From Plazaster borealis (lineage: Eukaryota > Echinodermata > Asteroidea > Forcipulatida > Labidiasteridae), in NCBI GenBank assembly GCA_021014325.1, contig CM037473.1, positions 12,028,696-12,092,695 of the forward strand: a stretch of DNA of 64,000 bases. Direction: 5' to 3'. Position 1 is the first letter of the stretch. Each line of letters begins with the position of its first letter. Position numbers and translations under genes: made by a program. Positions 12,301 to 19,398 of this stretch are shown here, in pieces. The notes beneath the pieces were generated by a model. The model did not search any database. It was not told the DNA's origin and saw only the letters and a list, made by a program, of their open reading frames with translations.

Positions 12301-12518
12301 ATTTTTACAACTATTTTTCTGAAGGGATTTAAACCGGTCGCTAGCGACAGGTCGGCATGTGAAAGAGTTAACCAGCTTCCAGATATATACCAGAGCTTGA
12401 GTCCACCACAGTGTACTGAACCTTTCTCCAGCAAGTTTTACTTTGTAATCCGGTCTTTGTACTTACCAACTGACGTGCCATCTGAGTTTGAACGGCTCTT
12501 TGACGAATTGCTTCCCAT
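212..12518 (-). CDS. AIFM3: AIFM3 orthologue, 5' two-thirds of exons visible (9 coding exons), C-terminus off the left edge
   Basis: Nine minus-strand exons (12467-12518, 10231-10387, 9419-9528, 8739-8848, 5434-5478, 4216-4297, 2511-2623, 1567-1745, 212-342) splice in frame with GT-AG junctions to give residues 1-326. The order is a MGxxxSK start, a Ser/Thr/Lys-rich linker (about 18-65), a Rieske domain with ligands C97, H99, C116 and H119 (CxH-x16-CxxH, boxes CTHYG and CPWHGAC), an FAD dinucleotide loop at 184-189, the phrase [10 protein letters not shown] near 214-223, and the start of an NAD loop (GTSFIG) near 321-326. A Rieske domain fused ahead of an AIF-type pyridine-nucleotide oxidoreductase is the diagnostic AIFM3 layout. 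Mammalian AIFM3 is about 605 residues, so roughly 280 C-terminal residues are missing here. The family is a flavoprotein reported at mitochondria and linked to apoptosis in mammals; its role in this organism is inferred. All introns carry mobile elements or repeats. Confidence 0.88.
437..812 (-). mobile_element. Non-LTR retroelement 3' fragment
   Basis: Read on the minus strand, the segment ends in GCGCTATATAGATGTCTC followed by (ATT)n at 437-452, the typical tail of CR1/L2-like or allied retroelements. The body toward 812 resembles a dispersed repeat but holds no intact frame. It lies inside an AIFM3 intron. Confidence 0.5.
813..1280. other. AIFM3 intron, no feature recognised
   Basis: AT-rich intron sequence with only short chance reading frames. 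It lies between the retroelement fragment and the inverted-repeat element at 1281. Confidence 0.6.
1281..1475. mobile_element. MITE-like inverted-repeat element
   Basis: The ends are exact 21-bp inverted repeats: TTTCATAGAGCTGCTTAAGC plus A at 1289-1309, and its complement at 1452-1472. The left end begins GGGCCCAA. There is no coding capacity. A shortened relative lies at 2661-2776. Confidence 0.7.
1567..1745 (-). CDS. AIFM3: AIFM3 coding exon 8 (flavin domain middle)
   Basis: It encodes residues 224-282. [19 protein letters not shown] and [11 protein letters not shown] are oxidoreductase signatures; the ATGG motif closes the first FAD segment. The acceptor is tttaaacag| and the donor GGAAC|gtaaga, phase 2. 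Confidence 0.92.
1918..2349 (-). other. Unexplained 143-codon open frame in an AIFM3 intron
   Basis: One stop-free minus-strand frame from ATG (2349) to stop (1918), much longer than expected by chance in this intron. Its C-terminal part has a Cys pattern: CFHC, then KHC, then CREC. No domain is recognised with confidence. A shifted frame reads [15 protein letters not shown], which could hint at a decayed cysteine-rich module of transposon origin. It may equally be non-coding. Confidence 0.2.
2511..2623 (-). CDS. AIFM3: AIFM3 coding exon 7 (FAD-binding helix)
   Basis: It encodes residues 186-223. [16 protein letters not shown] completes the Rossmann loop and helix. [14 protein letters not shown] is the conserved AIF-family flavin-contact stretch. 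The loop reads GGGGAA (GxGxxA) where the human protein has GxGxxG. The acceptor is tttccag| and the donor AGTAAG|gtaagc. Confidence 0.92.
2661..2776. mobile_element. Truncated relative of the 1281-1475 element
   Basis: It shares the series CAGAGCTGCT, AATTATGCTTACCAGAATAA, ACCAGC, AAATACCAT and ATATTTTCTGCTTAAG with the copy at 1281, in the same order, with internal and end losses. It is in the intron between coding exons 6 and 7. Confidence 0.6.
2906..3080. repeat. 25-bp minisatellite, about 7 copies
   Basis: The unit aagcttgccaataagcattg plus gcagc recurs at 2906, 2931, 2956, 2981, 3006, 3031 and 3056. Each unit holds the dyad GCCAAT-aagc-ATTGGC and most hold a HindIII palindrome. Similarity fades outward to about 2783 and 3185. 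The open minus-strand frames here come from the repeat. Confidence 0.9.
3186..4215. other. AIFM3 intron, no feature recognised
   Basis: AT-rich intron. Only a small hairpin, ATCAGGA-aaaa-TCCTGAT, near 4042-4059 stands out. No exon of either strand could be supported. Confidence 0.55.
4216..4297 (-). CDS. AIFM3: AIFM3 coding exon 6 (linker and first FAD strand)
   Basis: It encodes residues 159-185: [20 protein letters not shown] followed by TILIIGG, the beta-strand entering the FAD dinucleotide loop, which is completed in the next exon. The acceptor is tgtaacag| and the donor GGAG|gtaaga, leaving phase 1. Confidence 0.9.
4391..4720 (-). mobile_element. tRNA-derived SINE with flanking direct repeats
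   Basis: On the minus strand, an A-box-like GGTGCTCTAGTTGGTAAG (4563-4580) and a perfect B box GGTTCGAATCC (4523-4533) lie in a tRNA-like body at about 4518-4590. Two imperfect direct copies of a 72-bp segment (atgttaa.tttgcatcgggg...) flank it at 4391-4462 and 4649-4720. The body does not fold as an intact tRNA, so a SINE is the better call. Confidence 0.6.
4761..4959 (+). mobile_element. TTAA-flanked MITE family A, truncated copy
   Basis: It begins TTAA|AGGCACTGAACACG and runs through the family's left half to the first arm of the central palindrome (ctTCTTGCAAGAAG), then stops at 4959. The other half is missing. Confidence 0.75.
5036..5388 (-). mobile_element. tRNA-derived SINE (Leu/Ser-like head)
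   Basis: The minus-strand head TGGCTGAGCGGTCAAG (5366-5381) is an A box of the type found in Leu/Ser tRNAs. GGTTGGAGTCC (5312-5322) is a B box with one change. A conserved body follows, with AAGGGGTTTGCCCCGGTGTT and CTTGTAAACCATTACATG. The same family recurs at 15088-15366. The outer limits are approximate. Confidence 0.65.
5434..5478 (-). CDS. AIFM3: AIFM3 coding exon 5 (45-nt mini-exon)
   Basis: Fifteen codons, [15 protein letters not shown], complete the last Rieske strand and start the linker to the flavin domain. It is phase 0 on both sides, with acceptor ctctacag| and donor AAGAAG|gtatgt. Because it is symmetric, skipping it would keep the frame. It sits between a 3.3-kb intron holding the telomere-like minisatellite and a 1.1-kb intron holding SINE and MITE copies. 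Confidence 0.85.
5581..7790. repeat. Telomere-hexamer-like minisatellite in an AIFM3 intron
   Basis: The whole tract can be read as variants of the hexamer CCCTAA (ccctaa, ccctag, cccgaa, ccctga, ccctgc, tcctaa, ctggaa, ccccat), organised into units of 54, 60 and 78 bp, all multiples of six. AGCTGGAACCCTGACCCTAA marks each unit. Because the hexamer is two codons and only one plus frame meets CCC-TAA, several frames stay open for 500-660 codons. Those frames (NP-rich, LT-rich and Gly/Leu-rich on the other strand) are products of the repeat. Confidence 0.92.
7921..8043 (+). mobile_element. Non-LTR retroelement 3' tail
   Basis: GACACCGGCGCTTAATAAAAG followed by (ATT)n and T-rich DNA is a typical LINE or SINE tail. 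No coding part is attached. It sits directly downstream of the minisatellite, inside the same intron. Confidence 0.45.
8044..8738. other. AIFM3 intron with plus-strand splice-like signals
   Basis: No repeat family was recognised. On the plus strand, acceptor-like sites lie at 8049 (tatttaag|), 8204 (ttattacag|) and 8519 (tttatcag|), and there is a donor at 8313 (CAGTG|gtaagc). The segment 8205-8312 is exactly 36 codons, open in two frames. The meaning is uncertain. Confidence 0.35.
8739..8848 (-). CDS. AIFM3: AIFM3 coding exon 4 (second Rieske ligand box)
   Basis: It encodes residues 107-143. [18 protein letters not shown] contains ligands C116 and H119, with a typical 16-residue gap from H99. 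[17 protein letters not shown] is also AIFM3-like. The acceptor is ttgtag| and the donor ACGAG|gtaagg. Confidence 0.93.
8946..9311 (-). mobile_element. TTAA-flanked MITE family A, full copy
   Basis: The ends AGGCACTGGACACGTTTGGT and its complement form inverted repeats of about 24 bp. The left flank is TTAA and the right flank has decayed (ggag). The centre differs from other copies: the usual palindrome is replaced by CTTCTAGACCAGAAG and its surroundings. Confidence 0.8.
9419..9528 (-). CDS. AIFM3: AIFM3 coding exon 3 (first Rieske ligand box)
   Basis: It encodes residues 70-106 and carries the first iron-sulphur box, CTHYG, with C97 and H99. [16 protein letters not shown] and [14 protein letters not shown] closely track vertebrate AIFM3. 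The acceptor is ccttcag| and the donor AAAG|gtatgc. The second ligand box is in the next exon, so the Rieske cluster is split across an intron. Confidence 0.92.
9529..10230. other. AIFM3 intron, no feature recognised
   Basis: AT-rich sequence between coding exons 3 and 2. No repeat family or exon could be supported. Confidence 0.55.
10231..10387 (-). CDS. AIFM3: AIFM3 coding exon 2 (linker and first Rieske strand)
   Basis: It encodes residues 18-70. Residues 18-55 are rich in Thr, Ser, Lys and Pro and look disordered. Then comes [16 protein letters not shown], matching the start of the AIFM3 Rieske domain. The acceptor is ctttag| and the donor GGAGA|gtaagt. The phases (1 in, 2 out) match both neighbours. 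Confidence 0.87.
10469..10828 (+). mobile_element. TTAA-flanked MITE family A, full copy
   Basis: It is flanked by TTAA on both sides (10465-10468 and 10829-10832). The ends are AGGCACTGAACACGTTTGG and CAAACGTGTACGATACCT. The centre is a perfect 30-bp palindrome at 10639-10668 (half-site AATAAAAACTTCTTG). There is no coding capacity. The TTAA duplication suggests mobilisation by a piggyBac-type transposase, inferred from target-site preference only. Confidence 0.85.
10865..11012. mobile_element. Short inverted-repeat element, possibly hAT-like
   Basis: It begins CAGGCCTGGAATT and ends AAATTCAGGCCTG. The terminal CAGG resembles hAT-type ends. No clean 8-bp target duplication could be aligned. 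It is 148 bp, non-coding, and directly follows the family A MITE. Confidence 0.45.
11031..11234. mobile_element. MITE with 28-bp terminal inverted repeats
   Basis: TAGGGAGGTTTCGTTTTGGA...GGAT at 11031-11058 pairs with 11207-11234 with one mismatch. If TA is the target duplication, the element proper starts GGGAG and ends CTCCC, as in Tc1/mariner-type MITEs. The interior is CpG-rich and non-coding. Confidence 0.75.
11504..11760. repeat. Two imperfect direct copies, spacing about 154 bp
   Basis: aacttgagtttagt.tgctac occurs at 11504 and 11658. Each copy ends in ggcaaggccagg-tt-aaccca. The tail motif resembles a degraded tRNA-like B box, so a decayed tandem SINE is possible. Confidence 0.5.
11767..12128 (+). 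mobile_element. TTAA MITE family A, chimeric copy with swapped left end
   Basis: The right flank is TTAA (12129-12132) and the left is ATAA. The first 50 bp (tgtacatgtttggtaattac...ttagcataa) are an inverted copy of this element's own right end rather than the normal left end. The rest, from aacatatgcata onward, is standard, including the 30-bp central palindrome at 11959-11988. Confidence 0.75.
12467..12518 (-). CDS. AIFM3: AIFM3 coding exon 1 (start codon)
   Basis: It encodes residues 1-17, [17 protein letters not shown], plus one base (phase 1). The ATG has A at -3 and G at +4. Gly2, Ser6 and Lys7 fit the N-myristoylation rule, as does the MGGCFSK start of the human protein. The donor is GTTG|gtaagt. 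A possible upstream acceptor (tgtttcag|) at 12557-12558 would make this exon 12467-12556 with 38 nt of leader. The low-complexity start shows no mitochondrial presequence. Confidence 0.82.
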
Positions 12519-12763
12519 TTTGTATTTGACAGTGATTCTAGTTCAGCTCAGTACACCTGAAACATTGTCTCCCAAAATGTCACGAAATTGAAGACACAGG
12601 AACGATTAATTAGTAAAATCTGCAGAGGAAAGAAACATTTCAGATAACTTAAAACTTTGCTTTTTTGGATATGTGACCAATGATTGTGTGTACTTTTGTG
12701 ACACCAACTGTCTGACATGTCAGAGAAATACATGTACTAGTATGTAGATCATTGTACATGGTG

Positions 12764-12951
12764 CATAGTGTACAAGGTTTAAGCCAGGATTTAGTAAAAG
12801 GGTGTCCAAATTTGTTGGAAATTTTAAAAACTGGGTGTCCAAATTGTTCATTTACATCACATCTACATGTAAATGACAGATAAATCAGGGTGTCTAAATT
12901 TAAAACAGGGTGTCCAAAAGACACCCAGACACCCCTCTGGCTAACACTATG
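12764..12951. mobile_element. Possible inverted-repeat element with GGGTGTC motifs
   Basis: It begins CATAGTGT and ends ACACTATG. Just inside are AGCCAG and its complement CTGGCT. Four GGGTGTC(C/T) motifs and two reversed ones lie within. It abuts the next element at 12954. Confidence 0.35.
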
Positions 12952-12953
12952 AT

Positions 12954-13106
12954 CCCTTACAAAAAAAACCTATAAGAATCTTATAGGAATCTTATATGAA
13001 TCGAGGAAGTGACGAAAAATCTATAAGAATCCTACTGGAATCCTATTTTAAAATCATATAGGATTCTATAAGAATTTCGTCTATAGATAGGACTTTTTTG
13101 TAAGGG
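12954..13106. mobile_element. MITE, 153 bp
   Basis: CCCTTACAAAAA at the left and TTTTTTGTAAGGG at the right are inverted ends, with further imperfect pairing inside (CCTATAAGAATC and similar). It is non-coding. Confidence 0.65.
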
Positions 13107-14393
13107 ATAGTGTAGTCCTTTTAAAAAAGTGGAACGATTTCCCTGCAAGGTTGTTAAATGGAGCCCAAAGAAAATATCTTTAAAAAAGAAACAATTAAAG
13201 TAACAATAGAAGGTTATTAAGGTTATTAAGGTTGTGTGAGTAATTGGTCCAGATATGTACAATTTCTTCATACATGTTGTAGAGGTGCCCTTTACAGAGG
13301 AGAAAACGCCTTGGTGCCCTTGCCCTTTCAAGAACAAAGCACCTTGCCTGCATGATTAAATAAGTCCTTGACTTGTTAAAATTGACTGCCAGTGCATCAA
13401 GGCAAACATTTGAATTTCAATTTCATTTTTATATGGAACTTGCCACGCTTCAGCAGGCCTCACCCTTAACACCAGCATTGTCTAGTCTGAAACTGCTATT
13501 GGCTATGTAAACACCACTTCTCAACTTGCCCTATGGGCTACTAAAAAACTAAAATGCAACCTACTTGTTTTTAAATGCTCATATTTCTATGTGATTGTGA
13601 ATAGTAAATCTGTTAAAAAATGTGTTAATTTATTTTTGAGTGTGTGAGTGTAACGTTCTTCCATTTGACCATTAAACTGGTTGTGATCTCTACCATTACA
13701 TCAGAAAGATACATTTATGACAATACATTTATAAATCTGAGCAACTAAAACTTCCTGGGGCCAGTAAAATGCACAGTTTACAAGCCCAGTAGGCTACTTT
13801 ACAAAAAGGTTAAGCGCACGGCCTGTCCAGGATAAATAAAATTGACAAAATCCTGGATAGTGCAGGCCATGTAGGTCAGGAATGAGATTAAATTAATTAA
13901 TTATGTTTGAAGGTCTTCATCAGGAGCTGGTAATGTAAACATTGCAATTTCCAGATGATTTAATTTCACACTTTCCCGTCTATAGAGTTTCATTACAGGC
14001 CTTCATCAAGGCCTTTCATGTATCTGGGGGCATTTCCAGGGCACTGCTTACCGCGGGAATTCTTCTTGAATAAGGCTCGTAGAATCACACGCTGTACAGT
14101 GTGCCGTATGTGCAAAAATCTGTGGCAAGCGGTGCTGTAATATTAGGCTATGATGATTATAATATCTGCATGTGCTGCATATTGTAATTCAATTGAATAT
14201 TTTTATTATTATTGTGAAAAACACAGTCAAACAAAAAGGCACAGACTAAAAATATTCAGTTTGCACTTAAGAAAAACGCAACATATTTAAGAGCCCGACT
14301 ACAAATATTGCACAAATTTACGAATTACACGATTTACAGAAATTCTGAAAACAATTCTGAAAAAATGAGACAGTACAAATAAGCAAATACCAC
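13107..14393. other. Upstream AIFM3 region, little recognised
   Basis: AT-rich. An imperfect hairpin, GGCCTGTCCAGGAT ... ATCCTGGATAGTGCAGGCC, lies at about 13819-13870. No gene could be supported. Confidence 0.5.
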
Positions 14394-14540
14394 AATAGAC
14401 CGTGCAAGTCTCGCGCGTATTCGAACATTTTTGGGACTACTATGGTCCCACGCACATTGCTTCAACGCGTGAAGGAAACAAACTCACGCGCTTTAATGGG
14501 TCCCAATGTTCGAATACGCACGAGACTTGCACAGTCTATT
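14394..14540. mobile_element. MITE with long terminal inverted repeats
   Basis: AATAGACCGTGCAAGTCTCG at 14394 pairs with CGAGACTTGCACAGTCTATT ending at 14540. Pairing extends about 40 bp, through the GTATTCGAACAT segment to GGGAC. The element is 147 bp and non-coding. Confidence 0.75.
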
Positions 14541-14592
14541 CAAAAGTAAAGCTAATTTAAAAAAATCAAAATCCCGGAACAATCAATCGCAT

Positions 14593-14714
14593 CCTCTTCT
14601 CCTCTGAACTCCACACCAAATTATTTGGACTTTGATAAGATTGCAATCTTATCAAAGTCCAAATAATTGGGTGTGGAGTTAGGAGAAGAGGCATACCAAT
14701 CGATTGGTATGCCT
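14593..14714. repeat. Two adjacent long palindromes
   Basis: The first arms, 14593-14643 and 14644-14691, pair over about 48 bp with one 3-nt indel and one mismatch, and no spacer (centre GATTG|CAATC). Overlapping its end is a perfect 26-bp palindrome at 14689-14714 (half-site AGGCATACCAATC). Both can form cruciforms. Confidence 0.9.
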
Positions 14715-15087
14715 GACCCTGTGATTTGGGCCTAATGGTCCTCAGTCTTTCTGAATACTTCACTTTGGCAATTGGATAAATAGAACGATTTGGGACTGTA
14801 AGGGTTTTAATAACACTAAGGTGCACACGACTAAACAGTACAGCCGCTGAGTTCACAAATTTTTACACAAATGCATTTGAAGTCCACTTGCGCAACAATT
14901 TTGCGCAAGTTGTGCACTGGAAACCAACACAAGAAATCTGACACTACACGTAATAAGTGGGCTGACGCAGGAACTTTGTGTAAAGTTTTGTGAAATTGGC
15001 TGACTGTATGTTAATTTTAAAAGCAAAACTTGGTAAGCCTCAAAACATGAGGCCCTTATACCACATTTTTTTCTTCCTTTTGAGTAC

Positions 15088-15366
15088 AGCCTTCAAATGA
15101 TTGAAGGTGTACATTTAAGCACTGCCAGACACACACTGGGGAAAACCCCTTCTCTTAGTGATAAGTGTACTTGGGTCTTTTACTTGCATTGGTAGTTTTT
15201 AAAACAACACACGGAACCTTCAGGCTTTACGTCCCATCTGAAGGATGAAGGAATAATGGTCAAGTGTCTTGCTTAAGTGTCGAGACCAGGACTCGAACCC
15301 ACACTCTGCAGATCAGAAACACCAGAGCTTGAGTTCAGTCCTCTCAACCGCTCGGCCACGACACGC
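15088..15366 (-). mobile_element. tRNA-derived SINE, second copy of the 5036-5388 family
   Basis: The minus-strand head CGTGGCCGAGCGGTTGAGAG (15341-15360) and the perfect B box GGTTCGAGTCC (15289-15299) lead a body matching the other copy (CACTT, GCTCTGGTGTT, AAGGGGTTTTCCCC). Confidence 0.75.
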
Positions 15367-16823
15367 CCACCTACATTGTACCATACATCCTTTAGGTTGG
15401 TGATGCAAAAAAGAAAAGAAAAGTAGAACACAGAGAAGAGCAAAAGGAAAAAAAACACACCACAAACTTCAAATTAGAGTAGCATGCACTGAAACTTCAA
15501 ATTCAGTAAATACAGAATGATCATTGACCGACTGACTTTATCAAACCATAGTGTAAATTCTGAGTGCTTTTTTTAGTCAAAATGTCAACAATCAGAGCAA
15601 GTTAAAACAAACAAAGCACTCACTCTATCAATGCTTTTTCTCCTGACCCTCGTGTGTGGCATGTATTTAGACTCTGTTCAAACTGTCTTGCTTGTCCCGA
15701 TTCACTTGAATCTTAGCCAAATCAAATTTAAGCCCATTATCAGTTTAGTGGGATTTTTTTTTTGCTGAATCACCGTTAATAATCAAATAATACTAGGAAA
15801 ACAATGTCCTTGTCCTTGGCCAAAGAATGAGAAAGCAGTTTTCAGCCAGAGCTGAGAGTTGCCCTAGTTACGCTTCATTGAATCAAAATTACATTCAAGC
15901 ATTTGAGAGCAAATGAATAAATCAACTTTCCACACCGTTACAAGTCTGTGTACACGTACGCTGTTGGAAAAAAATACAAGCCCACACCATACACAATCGT
16001 TTGTGCTATTGTGTCTAAAATTGTATACACTGTGTACATTGGAAAGTGTAGGCCTACATGTACTTGTTTCTGAAAGGAAAACAAATGTACTGGGCTCCAT
16101 ATAAACTGTATACAAGTAATGTATCATTTCATCTGCTAAGGTCAGGACTAAAAGGTCAATAGTGTAATTTGCATGGATTTCATCAGATTTGTTTTGCATA
16201 TTTTGGAGCTCCTGGTAAATGGGGTTTATTGATCAATTGAGTGGTCTTTAGAGTATTTTGTTTGGCAAAAGGTAACATTCATTTTCTATAATAATATAGG
16301 ATTGGAGGCATTGCATGGTGGGTATCATTGTATATTAGGATTGCGGTAACACCATGTGTTCATTTTCTAGTAAAACTTTATTTGCTGATTTTGAAATTTT
16401 TTTCTCCAAGTTTATGCACATTTAACATTTCATGACCTTTTGATCATTACGAGTATGAAATTGCAATTAATGACCTTACAGCACTGAGCTGACGATTTGT
16501 AATACGACGGTTAATAGATTGTGAATTTTATTGGACGAGAACCAATCATGTAAATGTGAGATGCATACATGGCTATTGGGAGCATTGATCGTGCCCACCT
16601 TTGGTCATTTCCAGCCCCTTGTACATCGTTAGAATTAGTCCTGGTATGAGGGTGTTTTAGTACTAGGTCAATTGGTTAATGTTTTTCATGTTTTAAAAAG
16701 TGTTTCAATTTTATCAACTAAACAATAAAATACAATGTTCAACAAAAAATTAATAAAGAATGATATAATTTGTTTCACTAAATTTGTTTTTCCCTCCTGC
16801 AATCTATTACCGTGGTATAACAA
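15367..16823. other. Upstream AIFM3 region, no feature recognised
   Basis: AT-rich and mostly unremarkable. The phrase gcggtaacaccatgtg near 16344 recurs near 18780, so a dispersed repeat piece is present at both places. Confidence 0.5.
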
Positions 16824-16937
16824 AACAATTGTTGCATGCTGTGATGGCGTCCATGGGTTTTGTACTCCGAGGGGGCAAATGGCACCCTCGGCTTTTACAA
16901 AACACAATGGACCCAATCACAGCGTGTAACAATTGTT
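16824..16937. mobile_element. Hairpin MITE, 114 bp
   Basis: Both ends are AACAATTGTT. The arms (GCTGTGAT, GTCCAT, GTTTTGTA, CCGAGGG) pair almost to the centre at about 80% identity, leaving a loop of about 12 nt. Confidence 0.7.
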
Positions 16938-17139
16938 CAGTGTTCATGAATTGAGCATGTTCCATGCATTATTGTTTGATGCTGATTAACATTTTGCAAT
17001 TACCATTCATTTTCTGATCAAAATGCCATATATTCGACCTACACTTTCCAGGGGATTTTGGGGGCCTGCATAGAAAGATACGATGTACATGTACACAGGG
17101 CTCTAGATAAACAGGCACTTTGAAAAAAAATTTAAAGTG

Positions 17140-17493
17140 CAGGGCTCGAATTCGGGGGGAAAATGCAAAAGACCGCAGGGCTTGCAGCTCAAAATATACT
17201 GGACCCGAATTTTGTTTACAATACCAAAATTGAAATGAGAAAAAAATATGCCTATAGACACAGTTTAACAATTGAATTGTTCAAATTTGAAAAAGCACTA
17301 AGAGAAGATTTATCTCATTTGTATTATGGGACAAGTATTCTTCAATATTCAACAGTATTATTTTTATCCGACTGAAAGTCAACATTTGAACACAAGCACA
17401 AGACCACCGGACTTGTCCCGTCATGAGTTTAGAGGCCCCGGTGCTAAAATCTCTGGCCTTGGGCCTGCGATCCAGTGTAAAACTTGAGCCCTG
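17140..17493. mobile_element. Possible hAT-like non-autonomous element
   Basis: It begins CAGGGCTCGAATT and ends AACTTGAGCCCTG. CAGGG ends are typical of hAT elements. An AAGTG motif flanks both sides, but offset, so the target duplication is not secure. Confidence 0.45.
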
Positions 17494-17632
17494 AAGTGTC
17501 ACATCAAGAAAACTAAGCCATTTCAGGGTCTATGGTTGTCTTGACAGCACTTCTCACTGAATGCTTTTTCAGAGATCCCGCGCAAGAGTTCTGGCTGCGC
17601 AATGAAATGTGCACTTGAATTTTCTAGTTTAA

Positions 17633-18009
17633 AGGGATTGTGTTTGGTAATTGGAACCCACTGTTTGTTTCAATCCTATATCGTTGTAGTTAGGCCTATA
17701 TGCCATCCCATAAAATTAACCCGTGAAAAATTCATTTCAAAAGGTGCTAGCATTTTTGAGATATTGCAGAAAATCTGAAGTGGCTATGTCCACGCAGGAA
17801 GAATAATCTGCAATTGGAATACACAATCTGAGAAACATTACTGTCAGATTCAAATTTTTGGTTTGGGTATAAAAAGTGAGATATTTTTCCATAACCGCAG
17901 TACTTTGAAGTGAACAGTTTCTCAAAATGCATTATACTATCCAAAGCTGCTGTACTTCTTACCAAGTAATGTGTTTTTCAGAGTCATTACCAAACGTAAA
18001 ACAGACCCT
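17633..18009. mobile_element. TTAA-flanked MITE family B
   Basis: TTAA|AGGGATTGTGTTTGGTAATT at the left and CAGACCCT|TTAA at the right. The right end also carries GTCATTACCAAACGT, so it is related to family A at the termini. It is 377 bp and non-coding. Its right TTAA is also the left TTAA of the next element. Confidence 0.75.
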
Positions 18010-18013
18010 TTAA

Positions 18014-18383
18014 TATCGTACACGTTTGGTAATGACTCAAAACAAATATTAGCATAAAAACTTACTTGGTAACAAGCAACGGAGAGCTGTTGATAGTATA
18101 ACACATTGTAGGAAACGACTCCCTCTGAAGTAATGTAGTTTTCGAGAAAGAGGTAATTTCTCACTAAAATAATAAAAACTTCTTGCAAGAAGTTTTTATT
18201 CCTAATCTGAAAGCATACAAACTTGTACAACAAGGGTGTTTTTTCTTTCATCATTTTCTTGCAACTTCGATGACCAATTGAGCCCAAATTTTCGGAGGCT
18301 TGTTATTTTATGCATACATGTATGTTGGGATACACCAAGTGAGAACACTGGTTTTTGACAATTACCAAACGTGTACAGTGCCG
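18014..18383 (-). mobile_element. TTAA-flanked MITE family A, full copy
   Basis: TTAA lies at 18010-18013 and 18384-18387. The sequence is inverted relative to the copy at 10469. The central palindrome (AAAAACTTCTTGCAAGAAG...) is intact near 18175-18200. Confidence 0.85.
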
Positions 18384-18574
18384 TTAAAGGCAATCCAATA
18401 ACATTATTTTTAGCTAGTTCTACCAATTCTTTGAGGAAAAATTTCCACATCCAGCCACCACGAACGGACTTTTCACTCACTCATGCCCAAAGGAACTACT
18501 TGGAATAGCGAGCATTGTTGACAAGACCAGAAAATTGCCTCTTTTCATGATTTTGTCACTTTCTTACTACAAAC

Positions 18575-18661
18575 ATGGAGAAAAGACCTGGTCCTTTCTC
18601 TATGCTACAAAGTGCCTGTGCCTCTCCTCTCTGTATACATCCTTTCAACCCTTCTGAACAG
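18575..18661 (+). CDS. Possible short first coding exon of an unrecognised plus-strand gene
   Basis: ATG in good context (aacATGg) opens 29 codons, starting MEKRPGPFSMLQSACASP, and ends exactly at a strong donor, GAACAG|gtaaggat, phase 0. It lies about 0.7 kb from the proposed AIFM3 promoter, in the divergent direction. No downstream exon could be recognised and the protein is not familiar, so this may be chance. Confidence 0.2.
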
Positions 18662-18990
18662 GTAAGGATACAATTTGACTACCTCCATGATTTGACCTAG
18701 TAATACAGTAAAAGAGAGATATTAAAGTGTGGTGGCCGGATGCGGAAATTTAGCCAATTGAAAAAGTAAGAGAGGTTTGCGGTAACACCATGTGAATATT
18801 TCTTTTGAGTAGAGTTGGTTCTGAACAGAACCGGTGGTTTAATAACCTCTCTTGCAAAGTTTCAAATCCTACTTACATTTACAATTGAAAAAGGAAAATA
18901 AACCTACCACCAGACCACTGGCCTTACACTAGACCTAGTAACTGGAGGGACATCATAGCTAATGCTACAGTGAATACGTACTAGCATGGA

Positions 18991-19012
18991 ACTACTACTA
19001 CGTAGTAGTAGT
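18991..19012. repeat. Perfect 22-bp palindrome near the proposed promoter
   Basis: ACTACTACTAC is followed at once by GTAGTAGTAGT. Further CTAGTACTAC and GTAGAAGTACTAC motifs run to about 19045. Confidence 0.85.
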
Positions 19013-19256
19013 AGGGGCTAGTACTACTGTACCAAGTAGAAGTACTACTCTAGCTAGCTACACTAGCATGACCTTGACGATCGACCGCAGCAATGTTTAG
19101 CCACAGCGCCCCAGTTCCGGTATACAATTGTAAACCTGGGTTACGACTGGGCAAAGAAAGTACCACTCTGCTCTGGCACAGTAGTCTACCAAATTTGAAA
19201 CATGATTGAACAGCTAGAAACAATGAGTTATATTATAGTTTTACTTTTATACGTAC

Positions 19257-19375
19257 CTCGAAGGAAAAGTGACGTGTTTTCAATCCCTGCTGCACTTACA
19301 ATGATCCTGGTTGTTTACATGACATGTCACATGGACGACTCTCTGTACTCGGTCGTTAGCCGGTGTTCCGTGCCT
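19257..19375 (-). other. Possible non-coding first exon of AIFM3
   Basis: A minus-strand stretch lies about 31 nt downstream of a TATA box and ends in a strong donor, CGAG|gtacgt, at 19255-19256. It could join the acceptor at 12557-12558. It contains three ATGs, all followed quickly by stops (ATG-TGA, ATG-TAA and one 9-codon frame). A competing donor, ATT|gtaagt, lies inside it. The transcription start is a guess from TATA spacing. Confidence 0.35.
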
Positions 19376-19398
19376 GCACTTTAGACTGGTCCCCTGTC

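Noticed and set aside
12277..12591. 104-codon plus frame over AIFM3 exon 1
   Set aside because: It is the antisense shadow of a well-supported coding exon. The acceptor-like site at 12206 is noted separately.
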